A stretch of DNA of 64,000 nt from contig CM060198.1 of assembly GCA_030549335.1 (NCBI GenBank), positions 50,123,353-50,187,352 on the forward strand, written 5' to 3'. The DNA is from Pontederia crassipes (taxonomy: Eukaryota > Streptophyta > Magnoliopsida > Commelinales > Pontederiaceae). The notes beneath the pieces were generated by a model, which was not told the DNA's origin, did not search any database, and saw nothing but the letters and a program-made list of their open reading frames with translations. Positions 23,207 through 34,777 of the stretch are shown piece after piece. Position numbers and translations under genes: made by a program. Each line of letters opens with the position of its first letter. Within the stretch, counting starts at the first letter, position 1.

Positions 23207-24581
23207 GGTATTAGCACTTCCAGCGCTACGCTGAGCTTGTTCCTCCCTTGCCTTCTTAGGACAGTCACGGATAAAGTGTCCCTGCTGACCACAGTGGATA
23301 CAAGCACCTGTTCTTCGTCGGCATTCTCCTGGGTGAAATCTCCCACAATGTTGGCATGCTTTATTATTTTGCTGGGGCTGCTGCGGTGCCTGTCGCTATT
23401 GAGGCTGAAATCATTTATTCATTAGTCATCATCATTGCATACGTATAACTATTTATTTTACTTCTCACCTGACGATAAGGTTGCTGCTGTTGTGGTGGCT
23501 GGCGTGGCATGTTGCGAGGCTCATATGGCCTCACACGATTATCACGTCGGTGGTCCTTCCGGTTTGAACGCTTGTCATTCCACCTGTGACGACCATGCTC
23601 AAGGGTTTGTATAGGGGCCTTCCCTTTTTGTTCTTCCAATTCTCTTAAGTGGTCTCGCTCCATAGTAGTCGCTAGCTCGACTGCCTCGTTCAGATTTTGC
23701 AATTTTCCGGATAAGGTCTTGGACCTGATAGTAGTGTTTAAACCTTGAGCAAATTGGTCTGCCCTCTGCTTCTCACTCATGCGCATGGTATTATATTTTT
23801 CCAGTTTTATGAACTGGAAGTGGTACTCAGCAACAGTCATCTTCCCCTGACTAAGCTGTAGAAATTCCCGCTGCTTTTGAATGCGATCATGCTCTGGGAA
23901 ATAGTGTGCCTCAAACACCTCATAAAAGCTATTCCAGGGAATCACATTCTGCTCTCCAAACTGAGTTGCTTTAGTACTTCTCCACCAATCAAGGGCTTCG
24001 CCAGTCAGACGATTAGTGGCGTACAAGACCTTTCTGTCCTCAGCACAACGCATCGCGAGGAAAGTTTCTGTCATACTTATGATCCACCTCTCCGCCTTAT
24101 CGAAATCACCTGTGCCGTCGAATTGTGGCGGATGCAACCTCAAGAATTCTTGTAAGGTGTCCTGCGGTGGCACTGGCATGAGTTGCACAATTGGAGGCTG
24201 CATCGGCCAAGGCTGCATTGGCCAAGGCTGCATCGGCCAAGGCTGCCCTAGTGGAGGCTGCATAGGCAAGAACTGCACATGTGGAGGATAGACTGGTGGA
24301 GGCTGCACCGATGGAGACTGGACCGGCGGTGTCTGCACCGGTGGGGGCTGGACCGGTGGCGTCTACGTCGGTGGAGGCTCCTGCGCCGCTGGAGGCTCAA
24401 CTGGCGGTGTCTGCACTGGTGGCGGATGGACTGGTGGTGTCTGTGTCGGCGGAGGCTCAACTGGTGGGGGCTGTCCAAACTCAATCTCATTTTGATTCAT
24501 CCCTTCTTGTTCAACATCGGTTACTCTATCACGACGAGGTCGACCACGACCTCTACTAGTGGTAGCGCGTCGTGGAGGCAT
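23207..24581 (-). pseudogene. E1 gag (capsid and nucleocapsid), with intron-like segment and two stops
   Basis: Gag forms the virus-like particle. The N-terminus MPPRRATTSRGRGRPRR is basic and is followed by a long Pro-Gln-Val rich tandem repeat (PPPVQTPPV type). The retrotransposon gag domain then runs from FLRLHPPQFDG through DWWRSTKATQFG to HYFPEHDRIQKQREF and LSQGKMTVAEY. After the intron-like segment come two nucleocapsid zinc knuckles ([12 protein letters not shown] and the CX2CX4HX4C finger [14 protein letters not shown]). Two in-frame TAG codons break it: 24363-24365 within the Pro-rich repeat and 23396-23398 just after the intron-like segment. Without splicing the frame ends at 23415. 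Confidence 0.88.
23405..23468 (-). other. 64-bp spliceosomal-intron-like segment in E1 gag
   Basis: On the minus strand it starts gtgagaag and ends atttcag, is AT-rich, and has a gactaat branch-like motif (23421-23427) near its 3' end. Gag upstream is in frame 2 (24338 modulo 3) and pol is in frame 1 (23206 modulo 3). Removing exactly these 64 bases puts capsid, zinc knuckles, protease and RT in one frame. Unspliced RNA would give a Gag lacking the zinc knuckles. Confidence 0.65.
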
Positions 24582-24743
24582 CTACAATATTGCACATCAT
24601 GGAAACATTTAATAAAACATTTAAATCATAAAAACATAACTTCCTTACTTGATTTAGCATCGATTGGCGTGGTGACTGCTCGTGGCTCTTTGCACATGGA
24701 TTACATACTTGACATTTCAGAACATAAGAATGTTCTAACTTTA

Positions 24744-24755
24744 GGCTCTGATACC
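24744..24755 (-). other. E1 primer-binding site, initiator tRNA-Met type
   Basis: On the minus strand GGTATCAGAGCC lies four bases after the end of the 5' LTR and matches the complement of the plant initiator tRNA-Met 3' end. Confidence 0.85.
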
Positions 24756-24759
24756 TAAC

Positions 24760-26776
24760 TGTAACGCCCCCGAAATGCACCCTGCCACGTGGACGAATAC
24801 ACTCCGGGAACGTTACGGGGCTTGACTTACGTGTACAATAATTTGACCAAAATAAGACTTTGACTGGTCAACATAATAGAGGAATAATTGCGGAAGGAAA
24901 CATAGCTATTATTCGTTTAGAAAGAGGCATAATTAAAATGAATGCGGAAGTCTTAACAAGATAACCCAACTAAGTCTCACATAATCTAAACATAATAGTT
25001 TGCATAAATAAATACAACTCGATGAAAATAAAAAGGAAGCTGAAGAGACTCGATTTCATGTGCAAAGATCACCACGAGCTCGATCTGTCGCCTGCGCCAT
25101 CATCCTTTTTACTGGGACAGGTTATTACCTGTGACATTGAATACACAGGGGAGGTGAACCTCCCTGTGAGCTTTGACGCCCAGTACATAATAATGATATG
25201 ACATATAAGCAATAATGACATCATAAAGATAATCAAATGAACATAATCATAATTGATAGAGTCATGTAGATATGATTGATACAATAACATCATGATCAAG
25301 AGGCATGAACTAGAGTGGCATTAGTGATGATAATATGATAAGTGTAACGAGAATAACATGATCATCATTAAAAGATCATAATATCATTGGGCATTGCCCA
25401 TCATCATAATTATTGTCATCTTTACATTTTTCATTATGTTACACTTATTTTGGAGTATCTTTCAACTCCCTAAAATAAGGCCGGTGGAGTATCTTTCGAC
25501 TCCCTTTTGGCCAGGGCGGAGCATCTCAACGCCAAATATGGGCCGGTGGAGTATCTTTCGACTCCCTTTTGGCCAAGTTGACCGTCGTCAACATAACATA
25601 AGACGAGCTCGTTCATTTACATTTTTCATCTTTTATCTTATTTACACCTAGGACTATCTTCGGAATTTAAGGACCATCGATTCATGAATAATAAGATCAA
25701 GGATGTCGGAATTTACATAAAATCATCATATAGAAAAGGTAAAAAGAAAAAAGATAGACTTGATAGATTGAGTAGGAACACGACCAAGGAAATTTCAATG
25801 GGTTCTGGATTTCAGACTCAAAGACTTACTGAATAAAAGAGAAGATTAACTTTATACAACTAATAAAATAATCGGTACTGTCAAAATCAGAACATGAAAT
25901 AAACTAACAAGACGAACACTAATGACTAAAGCACATATATACTTCTGCTACAGTGTTATACCTTTTTGAGGTCTCGAATGTTATAGAAAAAATATCTTAC
26001 AATATAGAGAAAAGTATCCTTAAATGCTGGGATTAAATGTGCAGGAAGTACTAAAAATATTTTAAAGTGTCAAGTACAAGAATGGTAACATATGTTTCAA
26101 TTTAAAGTAAGGCGTGTGTACCATAAATTGCATACCATTAGCACCTTTAATAGAAAGAAAAACCTCCATCTCAGTGCATCAAATGCACTTACGTCTTATC
26201 GCATTACACCTGGGAATGTGCATGAAAGGCACATGTGATACCAGATCTTTAACGCATTTTATCAAGCACACGGCTTACATCACTAACACCACTATTGCAC
26301 TTGGATTAATGCATTTAATGCACCTTGAATGAAATATAATAGTTTCATACATGGGAAAATGATACATCGGAAAGAGTAATATTTGTTCACGTAATATTTA
26401 TAAGAAAGTATGCACGGTAAATGCACAATATTTCCTTATGTCGACGAACGGAAAAGTTGTGCAGATGGCAAAATACTGTACCGATGGTAATTAATTTCGT
26501 AGGATCTTTCGTACCTTTTAAAGAAAAGAAATCGAACGTCACTATTGGCAGCCTCTACCTCTCCTTCGACTGCGTCGTTGTCTTCCTTCGTGCCTTTTTT
26601 TCCTCTCCTGTTGCAGTACATGAATGAGCAACCAAACCCCCCCCCCCCCCCCCCCCTCGACCATATCCGATGTAAAAGTAGTTATAGGGGGTAGTGGGCA
26701 GTTACCGGAACGAGTCAAATAGATTTATTTTTCTTCTTTTTTTTCTTTTTTTTTAACATAATTCTCGGACGTCACA
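24760..26776 (-). repeat. E1 right LTR (5' LTR)
   Basis: About 2017 bp, TGTAACGCCC to GACGTCACA on the plus strand. It drives minus-strand transcription of the element. A poly-C run near 26636-26654 differs in length from the other LTR. Confidence 0.95.
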
Positions 26777-26781
26777 ACTGA

Positions 26782-27218
26782 TGCATCTTATAAACATGGA
26801 AGTCCGGAGTCTTCACAAAAGAAACATTGCCAAGTCAGGAAGTTGTGGAGATAGAATTGAAACAGAACATTTGCAATTAATTATATAAAAACATATCATT
26901 TAATATCATTGATTAAAATAGTAATTATCATTAATTGTCTTTATCATTAATAATCTACTGTCATTATATACCATTTATAAGTTCTATTGTCATTATATAT
27001 CATTTATAAGTTATCACCCACTATTCCTTGCAATAACATTATAACCCCCATTACAACTCACTATTCTTTGCCATTAGTATTATAACATCTAACACGTTAT
27101 ATTGTCTCTCCACCAAAAATAATTATAGCAGTAATTACTTTTTATTTCAATAAGTTGTTAACATTACAAAAGTTTAGCACCCATTACCAATGAAAAAACG
27201 TAGATGAAAGACACACAA
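26782..27218. other. AT-rich spacer between E1 and E2
   Basis: Original H4 sequence plus short imperfect repeats (the 'cattatataYcatttataagtt' type twice near 26960-27015). No gene. Confidence 0.5.
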
Positions 27219-28460
27219 AAAAAACTCTTGGAAGCTGTCTTCACACTTTCGTGACTGCTCATACTTGACGCCTTTCTTAGTGAGATTCGTCAATGGCGAC
27301 GCAATCTTGGAGAAATCTTGTATAAATCTCCGATAGTATCCTGCCAGTCCGAGGAAGCTCCTAATCTCCGATACGTTCTTTGGTTGCTCCCAGTTGGCAA
27401 CTGCTTCCATCTTGGTAGGATCCACTGATATCCCATCCTTGCTGATGATATGCCCAAGGAACATTATCTTTTCTAGCCAAAATTTGCACTTCGAAAATTT
27501 GGCATACAGCTTATGCTCTCGGAGAGTCTACAGCACGACTCGTAGATGCTCCTCATGTTCCTCTGGACTCGACGAATAAATTAAGATATCGTCGACGAAA
27601 ATAATTACGAACTTGTCCAGATATGATCTGAACACCCGGTTCATCAAATCCATCAAGGCTGTCGGGGCATTGGTCAGCCAAATGACATCACCAAGAATTC
27701 GTAGTGGCCATATCTTGTCTTGAATGCTGTCTTCGGCACATCATCATCAGCTATCCTAAGCTGATGGCAACCACTTCGCAAGTCGATCTTCGAGAACACT
27801 TTTACCGAAGACAATTGGTCGAACATGTCATCAATTCTCGATAGTGGGTACTTATTCTTTATTGTGACTTTATTCAACATCCGATAGTCTATGCATAATT
27901 GCATAAATCCGTCCTTCTTCACGAATAATACCGGAGCGCCCCATGGGGAGACACACAATCGGATGAATCCCTTATCCAACAACTCTTGGATTTGGGTCAT
28001 CAATTCTAGCATTTCTGCTGGAGCCATTCTATATGATGCCTTTGATATGGGTGCAGTACCCGGCACCACATTGATACGGAAGTCGATCTCCCGTCATGGT
28101 GGTAGTCCCGAAACATCATCCGAAAAAACGTCCGAAAATTTCTTCACCATTTCAATGCTATCTCAGTCTATCTCAGTCCAGTCTGTCTTGACTACACTTC
28201 ACAAAAATCCTCAGCATCATTTCTTCAGTAGCTTCTGGGCTTTGATAGTTGATACCAGGACCTTACCCAGCTTTAGTGGCACGTCTCTGACAATAGTCTG
28301 AGGTTCTCCTGGTGCTCCGATCATGATCTTCTTTGCTCGGCAGTGTAGATAGGCGTCGTGGTAGGACAACCAATCCATGCCCAACACAATGTCGTAATCC
28401 CTGATCGGAATGATGATTAGATCCGTCGAGAAGTTCTTGCCGTCTACTTCAACTGACACC
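27219..28460 (-). pseudogene. E2 protease tail and reverse transcriptase remnant
   Basis: Frames shift several times. Visible are [13 protein letters not shown], the [14 protein letters not shown] and [17 protein letters not shown] motifs, [14 protein letters not shown], and [14 protein letters not shown] with [13 protein letters not shown]. The active-site region near 27585-27600 still has a VDD-type sequence. It is truncated right after this connection region, so it is a dead fragment. Confidence 0.85.
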
Positions 28461-29760
28461 TGAGGCATGTACTTCTAGGTGACAATGGACCCCACAGGTG
28501 TGCCGATGTCGAGTGGGAATCTTGTTGCTTGTGGCTTCATACTCAATAGTGGAGCAAATTGCTCCGAAATAAAGGAGTTTGTAGCTCCTGAGTCAAATAA
28601 TATGTTAGCATGAACGCCATCAATTTTAAGCGTACCTTGGATGGTGTCGTTTGTTCTCTGCTCGTCAGTAGGCCGCGCATTGTAGACTCGACCTTGCACC
28701 ATCTTCGATGGCCCATCATTGCGTTGAGGAGGTGGTGCAGCGCGCCTTGGTTCCTTACACTCTCGGGCGAAGTGGCACACCTTGCCATAGTTCAGACATG
28801 CCCCCGTCTTCCGGTAGCACTCACCGGGATGGAATCGATGGCAGAAGTCACAGGCCTTCTGCTGCTCCCTCCTCTCGGGATAGGGTCTGCCCTATTCCGG
28901 TTATTGCGATGACGGTTGTTATGTCTACTGCCATGCCTACGATCTCTACTACGATTCTGGTGCTGTAGCTGACTTGCAGGTGCCTGGTGCTGCTGTTGGG
29001 CTCCTGCTTGGTCGCCATCCTCCAGATATATGACGAACTCTTCAACAAATTGGAGGGTCTGACAGTTCCCTCCTTTAACTCTTTCCTTGAGGCTGGGCTT
29101 CAAGCCATCCACCCAGTGCTTCACGCGATCCGATTTAGTCTGTTGCAGGGTAGAGTATCTTTCCAAGCTCAGGAACTTGGTCAGGTATTGTTTAATTGTC
29201 AGGTTGCCCTGCTGCAGCGTGAGATATTCCTTTTATGTCCTGCCCCTCTCATAGGCAAGGATGAATTTATTTCGAAAGGCCTTCTTGAAGTCCTTCCAAG
29301 TGACATGATCTTGGCCTATGAACGTCGTCAGCTTGGCGGCCTTTCACCATTCTTTGGCTTCACCCTTCAGCTTATGATTGGCGTAGAGTAGTTTGCGGTC
29401 CTCACCATAATCCATTTCGAGGAAGATCTGCTCAATCTCCTCGATCCAGATCTCCGCATCCTCGAAGTTGTCCTTCCCGTCAAACTGAGGGGGCTGCAAC
29501 TTCAGGAACCTTCCAACAGTATCCTTCCGATCCTGAGCAGGCTGTCATGCGTAACTCCCGGGGTGAGAGTACGCAGTGTGAGCAGAGTGAGGTCCATGAG
29601 GCACAGACCCCTGCCTCAGCTGTTCCTCCTGATGTCCATTGATTTGCGGGCCTTGGATCTGTCGCTCACTACCTTGTGAGGCTTGGGCCTGCTGGAGGGC
29701 CCGTTGCGATCCACTCCTAGGAGCTCGTGGGACCTGATCTGGAAAGGCCATAGTAGCTGC
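28461..29760 (-). pseudogene. E2 gag and protease remnant
   Basis: The N-terminal part is Gln-rich (MAFPDQVPRAPRSGSQ). A capsid part includes RVKHWVDGLKPSLKERV. A single zinc-knuckle-like stretch follows, with its central Cys and His changed, and a protease with an LFDSGATNSFIS site. Stops and frameshifts occur throughout (for example 28475 and 29545). Confidence 0.8.
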
Positions 29761-29941
29761 TCAAATATAATAATAGCAATAACAATTCTATTAGTGTGAG
29801 CTCCATAATTCATATAACAATACATTACTTACTTGACCCTACATGATGGTTGCAGTGGTTGCTCGTGACAGTTGCACATGGACTCAACTCTATTTATTAG
29901 AGATAACTAAGAAGTGCCTCTCCTTAGGTTCTGATACCTTT

Positions 29942-32085
29942 TGTAACACTCCGAGACCCACGTGATTATCACGTGCTCAGAGTCGTCCCAAATGCGTTAC
30001 ACAATTTTATTAAATAAATTTTGCGAAAAATAAATTCTATTAATGCGGAAATAAGATCATCTAACAATATAATATCAAGGAGCTGGAAATGTGCATGACT
30101 CCATCATTCTAAATATGCGAAAAAATAAAAACTAAATCAAAAATCTAGTATGACTAAATCCTACACCATGTGCAACATCCATGTCACTGAGCCTGACCAC
30201 CTGCATCACCATCTTCTATCATCTCACCTGCATAAATTCAGATGCAGGGGAAAACCCATGAGTATACAAATACTCAGTACGTAGGGTCTAACCATAACAA
30301 TAAGTAGTGTTCAAAAAATAATAATCAATAATGAACAATAATCAATAAAACACAGGATATGACAATATGAGAAAGATCAATGATCAATAAGACCATAAAT
30401 CAATGATGAGATTAGGTAAGAGATCAAAGGATCAATCAATCAATTATCAATTAGCCATTATGCATGAACATCATGGCATCTATTCAATTTAAATTCACTT
30501 TCATTCAATTTCGATTCAATTCAATTCAATTTCAATTCTATTCAATTCAATTCAGTTAGGGAGCGCTCAATTAATTAAGAAAAATTCCATGTTCTTTCAT
30601 GTAGGCCAATGGGAGATCAAACCATGACAAGCCGCTCTCCAATAATAGCGCTAACAATATATTCGTAATGGCGGGGGACCATGGCCATCATAGGACAGCC
30701 ATAGCTTCCTTAAAGGATGACGTCTCAAACCTCTAGGTACACTATATGCCCCATACAATACAATAACAATAATGACCCAGGGGACTTGGAGATAATTGGA
30801 GAATATGGAGACCCAACAGTTTTCATCTTTTATCTTGTTTAACATTAACACATATCTTTACTTTAGGTTAGACAAGGACCCAATCGGGGAAAAACTACTG
30901 AATCAATAATATAATGAATAATAGGATCTGATATGGTAACGATGAAGTAAATCTCAAATCAAGTCTAATAAAAGTTTGATGAGGTCAGATCTGTTAACAA
31001 TACAATTTAAGAACAAATATAATAACTATTTAATTATCTATGCTAAAATATCACAATTTTACGTTTTATGTCCCCAGAACCCGGCCCGCGTCGGGTGAAA
31101 CCTGGGCCGTGTTTGGAAACGACCGATATCACCTCTGCCAGGACAAACCCGGGCCGGGTGTACAGTGAACTCAGGTCAGGTCGGCCGGTTCATCTTCAAA
31201 TCAATCGTGCCGCAACCCGATTCGAGCCGAAGCCAGAACCCGGGCCGGGTCAACAGGAACCCGGGCCGGGTTGGACAACTCGATCCGGTTCTGATTCCAA
31301 CTCGGTCTGGATTAAACTAAATTCGGGCCGGGTTCTACCGCCGATGGAAAAGTGCATTCCGACGCGACTTTCCGACCATCATAACTTTGCCCTACGATAT
31401 TCAGACTATGCATATAATACATCAATAGAATCCTGGTACAAAGGAGAAGGAATTAGGGTTTCATGTTACGGAAAACCGACGACATAGGGATTCTCCCTAC
31501 GTACCTAAAGTTGACTGAAAACTCAACTGTAATTCCTTCTCTGAAAATCTGCACAAACGCCGAACTTTGGCCGGCGATTGCTCTCTGTCCTCGTTCCGAA
31601 ACTCACGGCCACCACCCGAAACTTCTTCTCCTATGTGCAGGCTTCGTAACCAGTCGCCACACATTCTCGGAGGTGCCTCGATTCACGTGCAAATAAGAGA
31701 AAAAAGAGGGCTTATGGGCAGAATTTTGTTTGGCAGAAAAAGGAGTTTTCAGTCACCCTTTAATGTCTATTTATAGGTGCAGACTTGAGTCATCAATTCT
31801 ATTAGGCCTTGGACTCTTTTAGAATCAATCTTGGTCATCCCTTAATGACTAATCACCTCTTAATTATTCAGATTTATTTAAATCCGAATTTAATTTTTAA
31901 ATCCATGCATATCTCCATAATAATTCTATCCTTATTCAATTTCCTTCTTATCTTTTCAACTTATCTCATAATTTCCATCAATTTCGGAATTATTTAATTT
32001 CAAAATATTAACATTGAGATTTTCAGATCCATTAAATAACAATAATTATCCTTTATCTATTTTTCTAAAAATTCGGGTTGTGATA
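29942..32085 (-). repeat. E2 5' LTR
   Basis: Starts TGTAACACTCC next to the PBS. The far end reads ttgtgata, apparently a decayed CA terminus, so the end is approximate. It contains an array of GC-rich palindromic ccgggccggg motifs at 31078-31340. Confidence 0.7.
31767..31775 (-). promoter_or_regulatory. TATA box of the E2 LTR
   Basis: On the minus strand the motif is TATAAATAG, about 310 bp from the LTR start, a plausible core promoter for element transcription. Confidence 0.45.
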
Positions 32086-32319
32086 TGACTTAACCCCCAA
32101 TTATCACGATTGCAACCATTTTACACACAGTTGATGGAGCACAATGGAGAGGAGCATGGCATCTTTGGTGTCATCACATTATATATAAGTTTTTTTCTTT
32201 TTGTATATCTATTATGTTCTTACCAAAACTTATGTATTCCTACAAGAAAGATGATTTTTTTTCTCTTTGGCATGTGATTTTTTTTATAACACTTACACAA
32301 TCATTCACATGAGATTATC

Positions 32320-34772
32320 TATAACACCCCTAAATCGCACCCCGCCACGTGGCAAAATACGGTTCGGAGATGCTATGGGTCATCCTTACGTGTACATTAT
32401 GTTGACAAAAAAGAAGACTTTGACTGGTCAATATCGATAAATGCGAAATAATTAAAATCATCATTAAGAATTGAATAGAGTAACATCATGAAATGCAGAA
32501 GACTGATAACTGACTTCATAGGAGTCCAAAGAAAAGATAATACATCCAATAAATAAAGAAAGGAAAATGTTATCCATCATTTAAATGACTCGATAACCAT
32601 GTGCAGCCACCTATGAGCTCGATATGTCACCATTGGCCACCATCATCATTCATATCTTGATCTACATTTAAGAACATGCAGGGAAGAAACTTCCCTATGA
32701 GTTTTGCAACTCAATATGAAAGTAAGATAGAAATAATCATAAGATCATGATACTAGACAAGAATCATAAAGACATCATCATCATCATATAAAAGGAAAAT
32801 AGACATCATCATGATATAAGTAAAGGATTCTTGTAACATGTCATATGGATAGAAGATCACTATGATCATAAGAAGTCAATAGATCAAAATGTCATCTTCT
32901 TAGGATCGATCAAAAGATCGAGATAGATCATAATAAATCATCATTAAGTAGCAAACGTCAATTATCATGATTATGAGGTCATCATCATATAAAGAATCAG
33001 GAGAAATCATCGTATGAGTATAAATAATCATGAAGTGAATCATCTTCTTTAGTTCATATTAATAATAGATCAAGAGATCATGGAAAGATCATCATAGAAG
33101 TGACAAGAGCCACAAATCATCATGAAGATATTTTATTATTAATATGCTTCATCTTATTATTCATCTTTGACTTATAGTGGGGTATATTTTAACCCATGGG
33201 GAGGTGTGCCTCAACTCGTCTATCTTCATCATCATCATAACTGGTAGAGCCAGCCCATAACTGATCGTAGTCAGCTCATAATTGTCCGAGGATAGCCCAT
33301 AACTGGTCGTCACCAGTCTATCATAAAAGAGCTCTCCATTTAACATTTTACGTCTTTTATCTTACATCTTTTAATTAAACAAATTATATTTTGATAAGAA
33401 CTTTAAAATCAAGATAAATGACATAATCATGGAGAGTAAATCAGAGATAAAATCGACATCATCATCATCATACATAGATTAGAATTAATCATTTGGAACA
33501 TGGATTAAAATATCATAAACATGTGATTAATCTGGTCGGAACCCGAGCCGAGTAGGGAGAAACCCGGGTCGGGTCTGACATGGTCATCATCGGCACAAAT
33601 CAAAGAGCAAGCCCGGACCGGGTTCGAGTTACACTCGGGCTGGGTCAGGTCATCATAGATATGATTAGATCTAAATTAATTCATCGTAATATCATAATAT
33701 GCATAATCATCTTCATGACATAGATTGGGATTAGTACAGGAGCATTAATAGCATAATCATCGTCATCATCAAGTTCTGAATTAAGTATGTAATCAGGGAT
33801 CAAAAGATTATAAAATTAACTTAATCGCTTTGGAACCCGGGCCGAGTTGGGTGAAACCGGGCCGAGTTCGTAAGGGCATCATCGGAGAAAGATCAAGGCA
33901 TGGCCTGGGCCGGGTGTAGGTCATACCCAGGCCGGGTTCATACTTAGCAGCTCGGTCGACCAATTCGACGGATCGGTCGACCGCTCGACAGAAATCGCGG
34001 CCGAGCGCGACTTTGTCGTGCAACTGCCCGGGCCGGGTCATCATCAACTCGGGCCGGGTTCTTGTTCGTTGCAGAGGGCCGCGCTCGTGACAATCGCTGA
34101 CTCGACCAAGTTCAATCGAACTCGATCCGAGTATGGACCTGTCTGGACCGGGTTCTTCTTACGCAGAACTTGCGTGGATGCGCGGTGTGCGTTTCGTTCA
34201 TCTTTTCCGACGACGGCCGGCATCCATAATCATCATAAATTAAGGAACTAATACTAGACATAAACTAGAACATGATTCGAGTTTAAAATTATGATTCTAG
34301 AAAGAATCTACCCTAGTTCCATACCTTGTTAGTTTCTGTCCAGAAACTAATCCTACAGTCTTCTTCTTTCTCCTCCTCTTCTTCTTCTTCCTCTGCCCGC
34401 ACCTCTCAGTTCAAGCACGCTTCGACGGCATCTCCTCCCTCCGGCGAGTCCCCTCTTGGCGGCGGCAAATCCGGGACGAGAAAGGAACGAAAAAAAGGTG
34501 CACGAGAGGGAGAGAAACTTAGAGCCGACTTGTAGGAAAAATAAAAGGGACTGATTTATTTGATTTGGCCTCTTATTTATAGGGGAGGAATTTGATAATC
34601 TTTGGGACTTCAAGATTTGATTTAATCCCCTCAAATTTTAAAACTTTGTTTCCTATTTATCTTTTCCTCTATTTGATTTTATCTTCCTAATTGTTTTAAT
34701 CATTTCCATCCTCTTCTTTTCCTTTTTCTATTTCAAGTTTATCTTTTTTTTTAAAATGAACCGGGCGTTACA
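32320..34772 (-). mobile_element. Solo LTR related to the E1 and E2 LTRs
   Basis: It is flanked by TTATC on both sides (32315-32319 and 34773-34777). It starts TATAACACCCC (decayed TG) and ends CGTTACA. The first ~110 bp parallel the E1 LTR (cgccacgtgg, agactttgactggtcaa). The middle carries ccgggccggg palindrome arrays like the E2 LTR. There is no internal region, so it arose by unequal recombination between LTRs. Confidence 0.88.
34573..34581 (-). promoter_or_regulatory. TATA box of the solo LTR
   Basis: Minus-strand TATAAATAA about 190 bp from the LTR start, placed like the TATA boxes of the other LTRs. Confidence 0.45.
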
Positions 34773-34777
34773 TTATC

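Larger units (their letters stand above)
17731..26776 (-). mobile_element. Ty3-gypsy chromovirus E1 (Tekay/Del-like), nearly complete
   Basis: The element is 9.0 kb and lies on the minus strand. The LTRs begin with TG and end with CA, and a 5-bp target duplication ACTGA sits at 17726-17730 and 26777-26781. The order is 5' LTR (right), PBS, gag, protease, RT, RNase H, integrase with a chromodomain-like tail, PPT, 3' LTR (left). The LTRs differ at only about a dozen sites that I noticed over ~2.0 kb, so the insertion is young. It is nonetheless defective: two nonsense codons in gag and an internal deletion with frame change in integrase. Placement in the Tekay/Del group rests on domain order, LTR size and the chromodomain-like C-terminus. 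Confidence 0.93.
27219..32085 (-). mobile_element. Truncated Ty3-gypsy element E2
   Basis: On the minus strand it keeps its 5' LTR (29942-32085), PBS (29927-29938), gag, protease and part of RT, and then stops abruptly near 27219, after the EDSFQE residues that follow RT. RNase H, integrase and the 3' LTR are absent. It is the same broad lineage as E1 but clearly a different family, with many frameshifts and stops. It has no gag intron like that of E1. Confidence 0.85.

Noticed and set aside
24279..24758. Trp/Arg-rich 159-codon plus-strand ORF
   Set aside because: Antisense of the Pro-Gln repeat of E1 gag.
31068..31487. 139-codon plus-strand ORF rich in EPGPG
   Set aside because: It reads through the ccgggccggg palindrome array of the E2 LTR and has no protein-like features.
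34326..34634. Overlapping ORFs on both strands near a Ser-rich repeat
   Set aside because: They lie in the leader part of the solo LTR, with tcttcttc low complexity and no domain.
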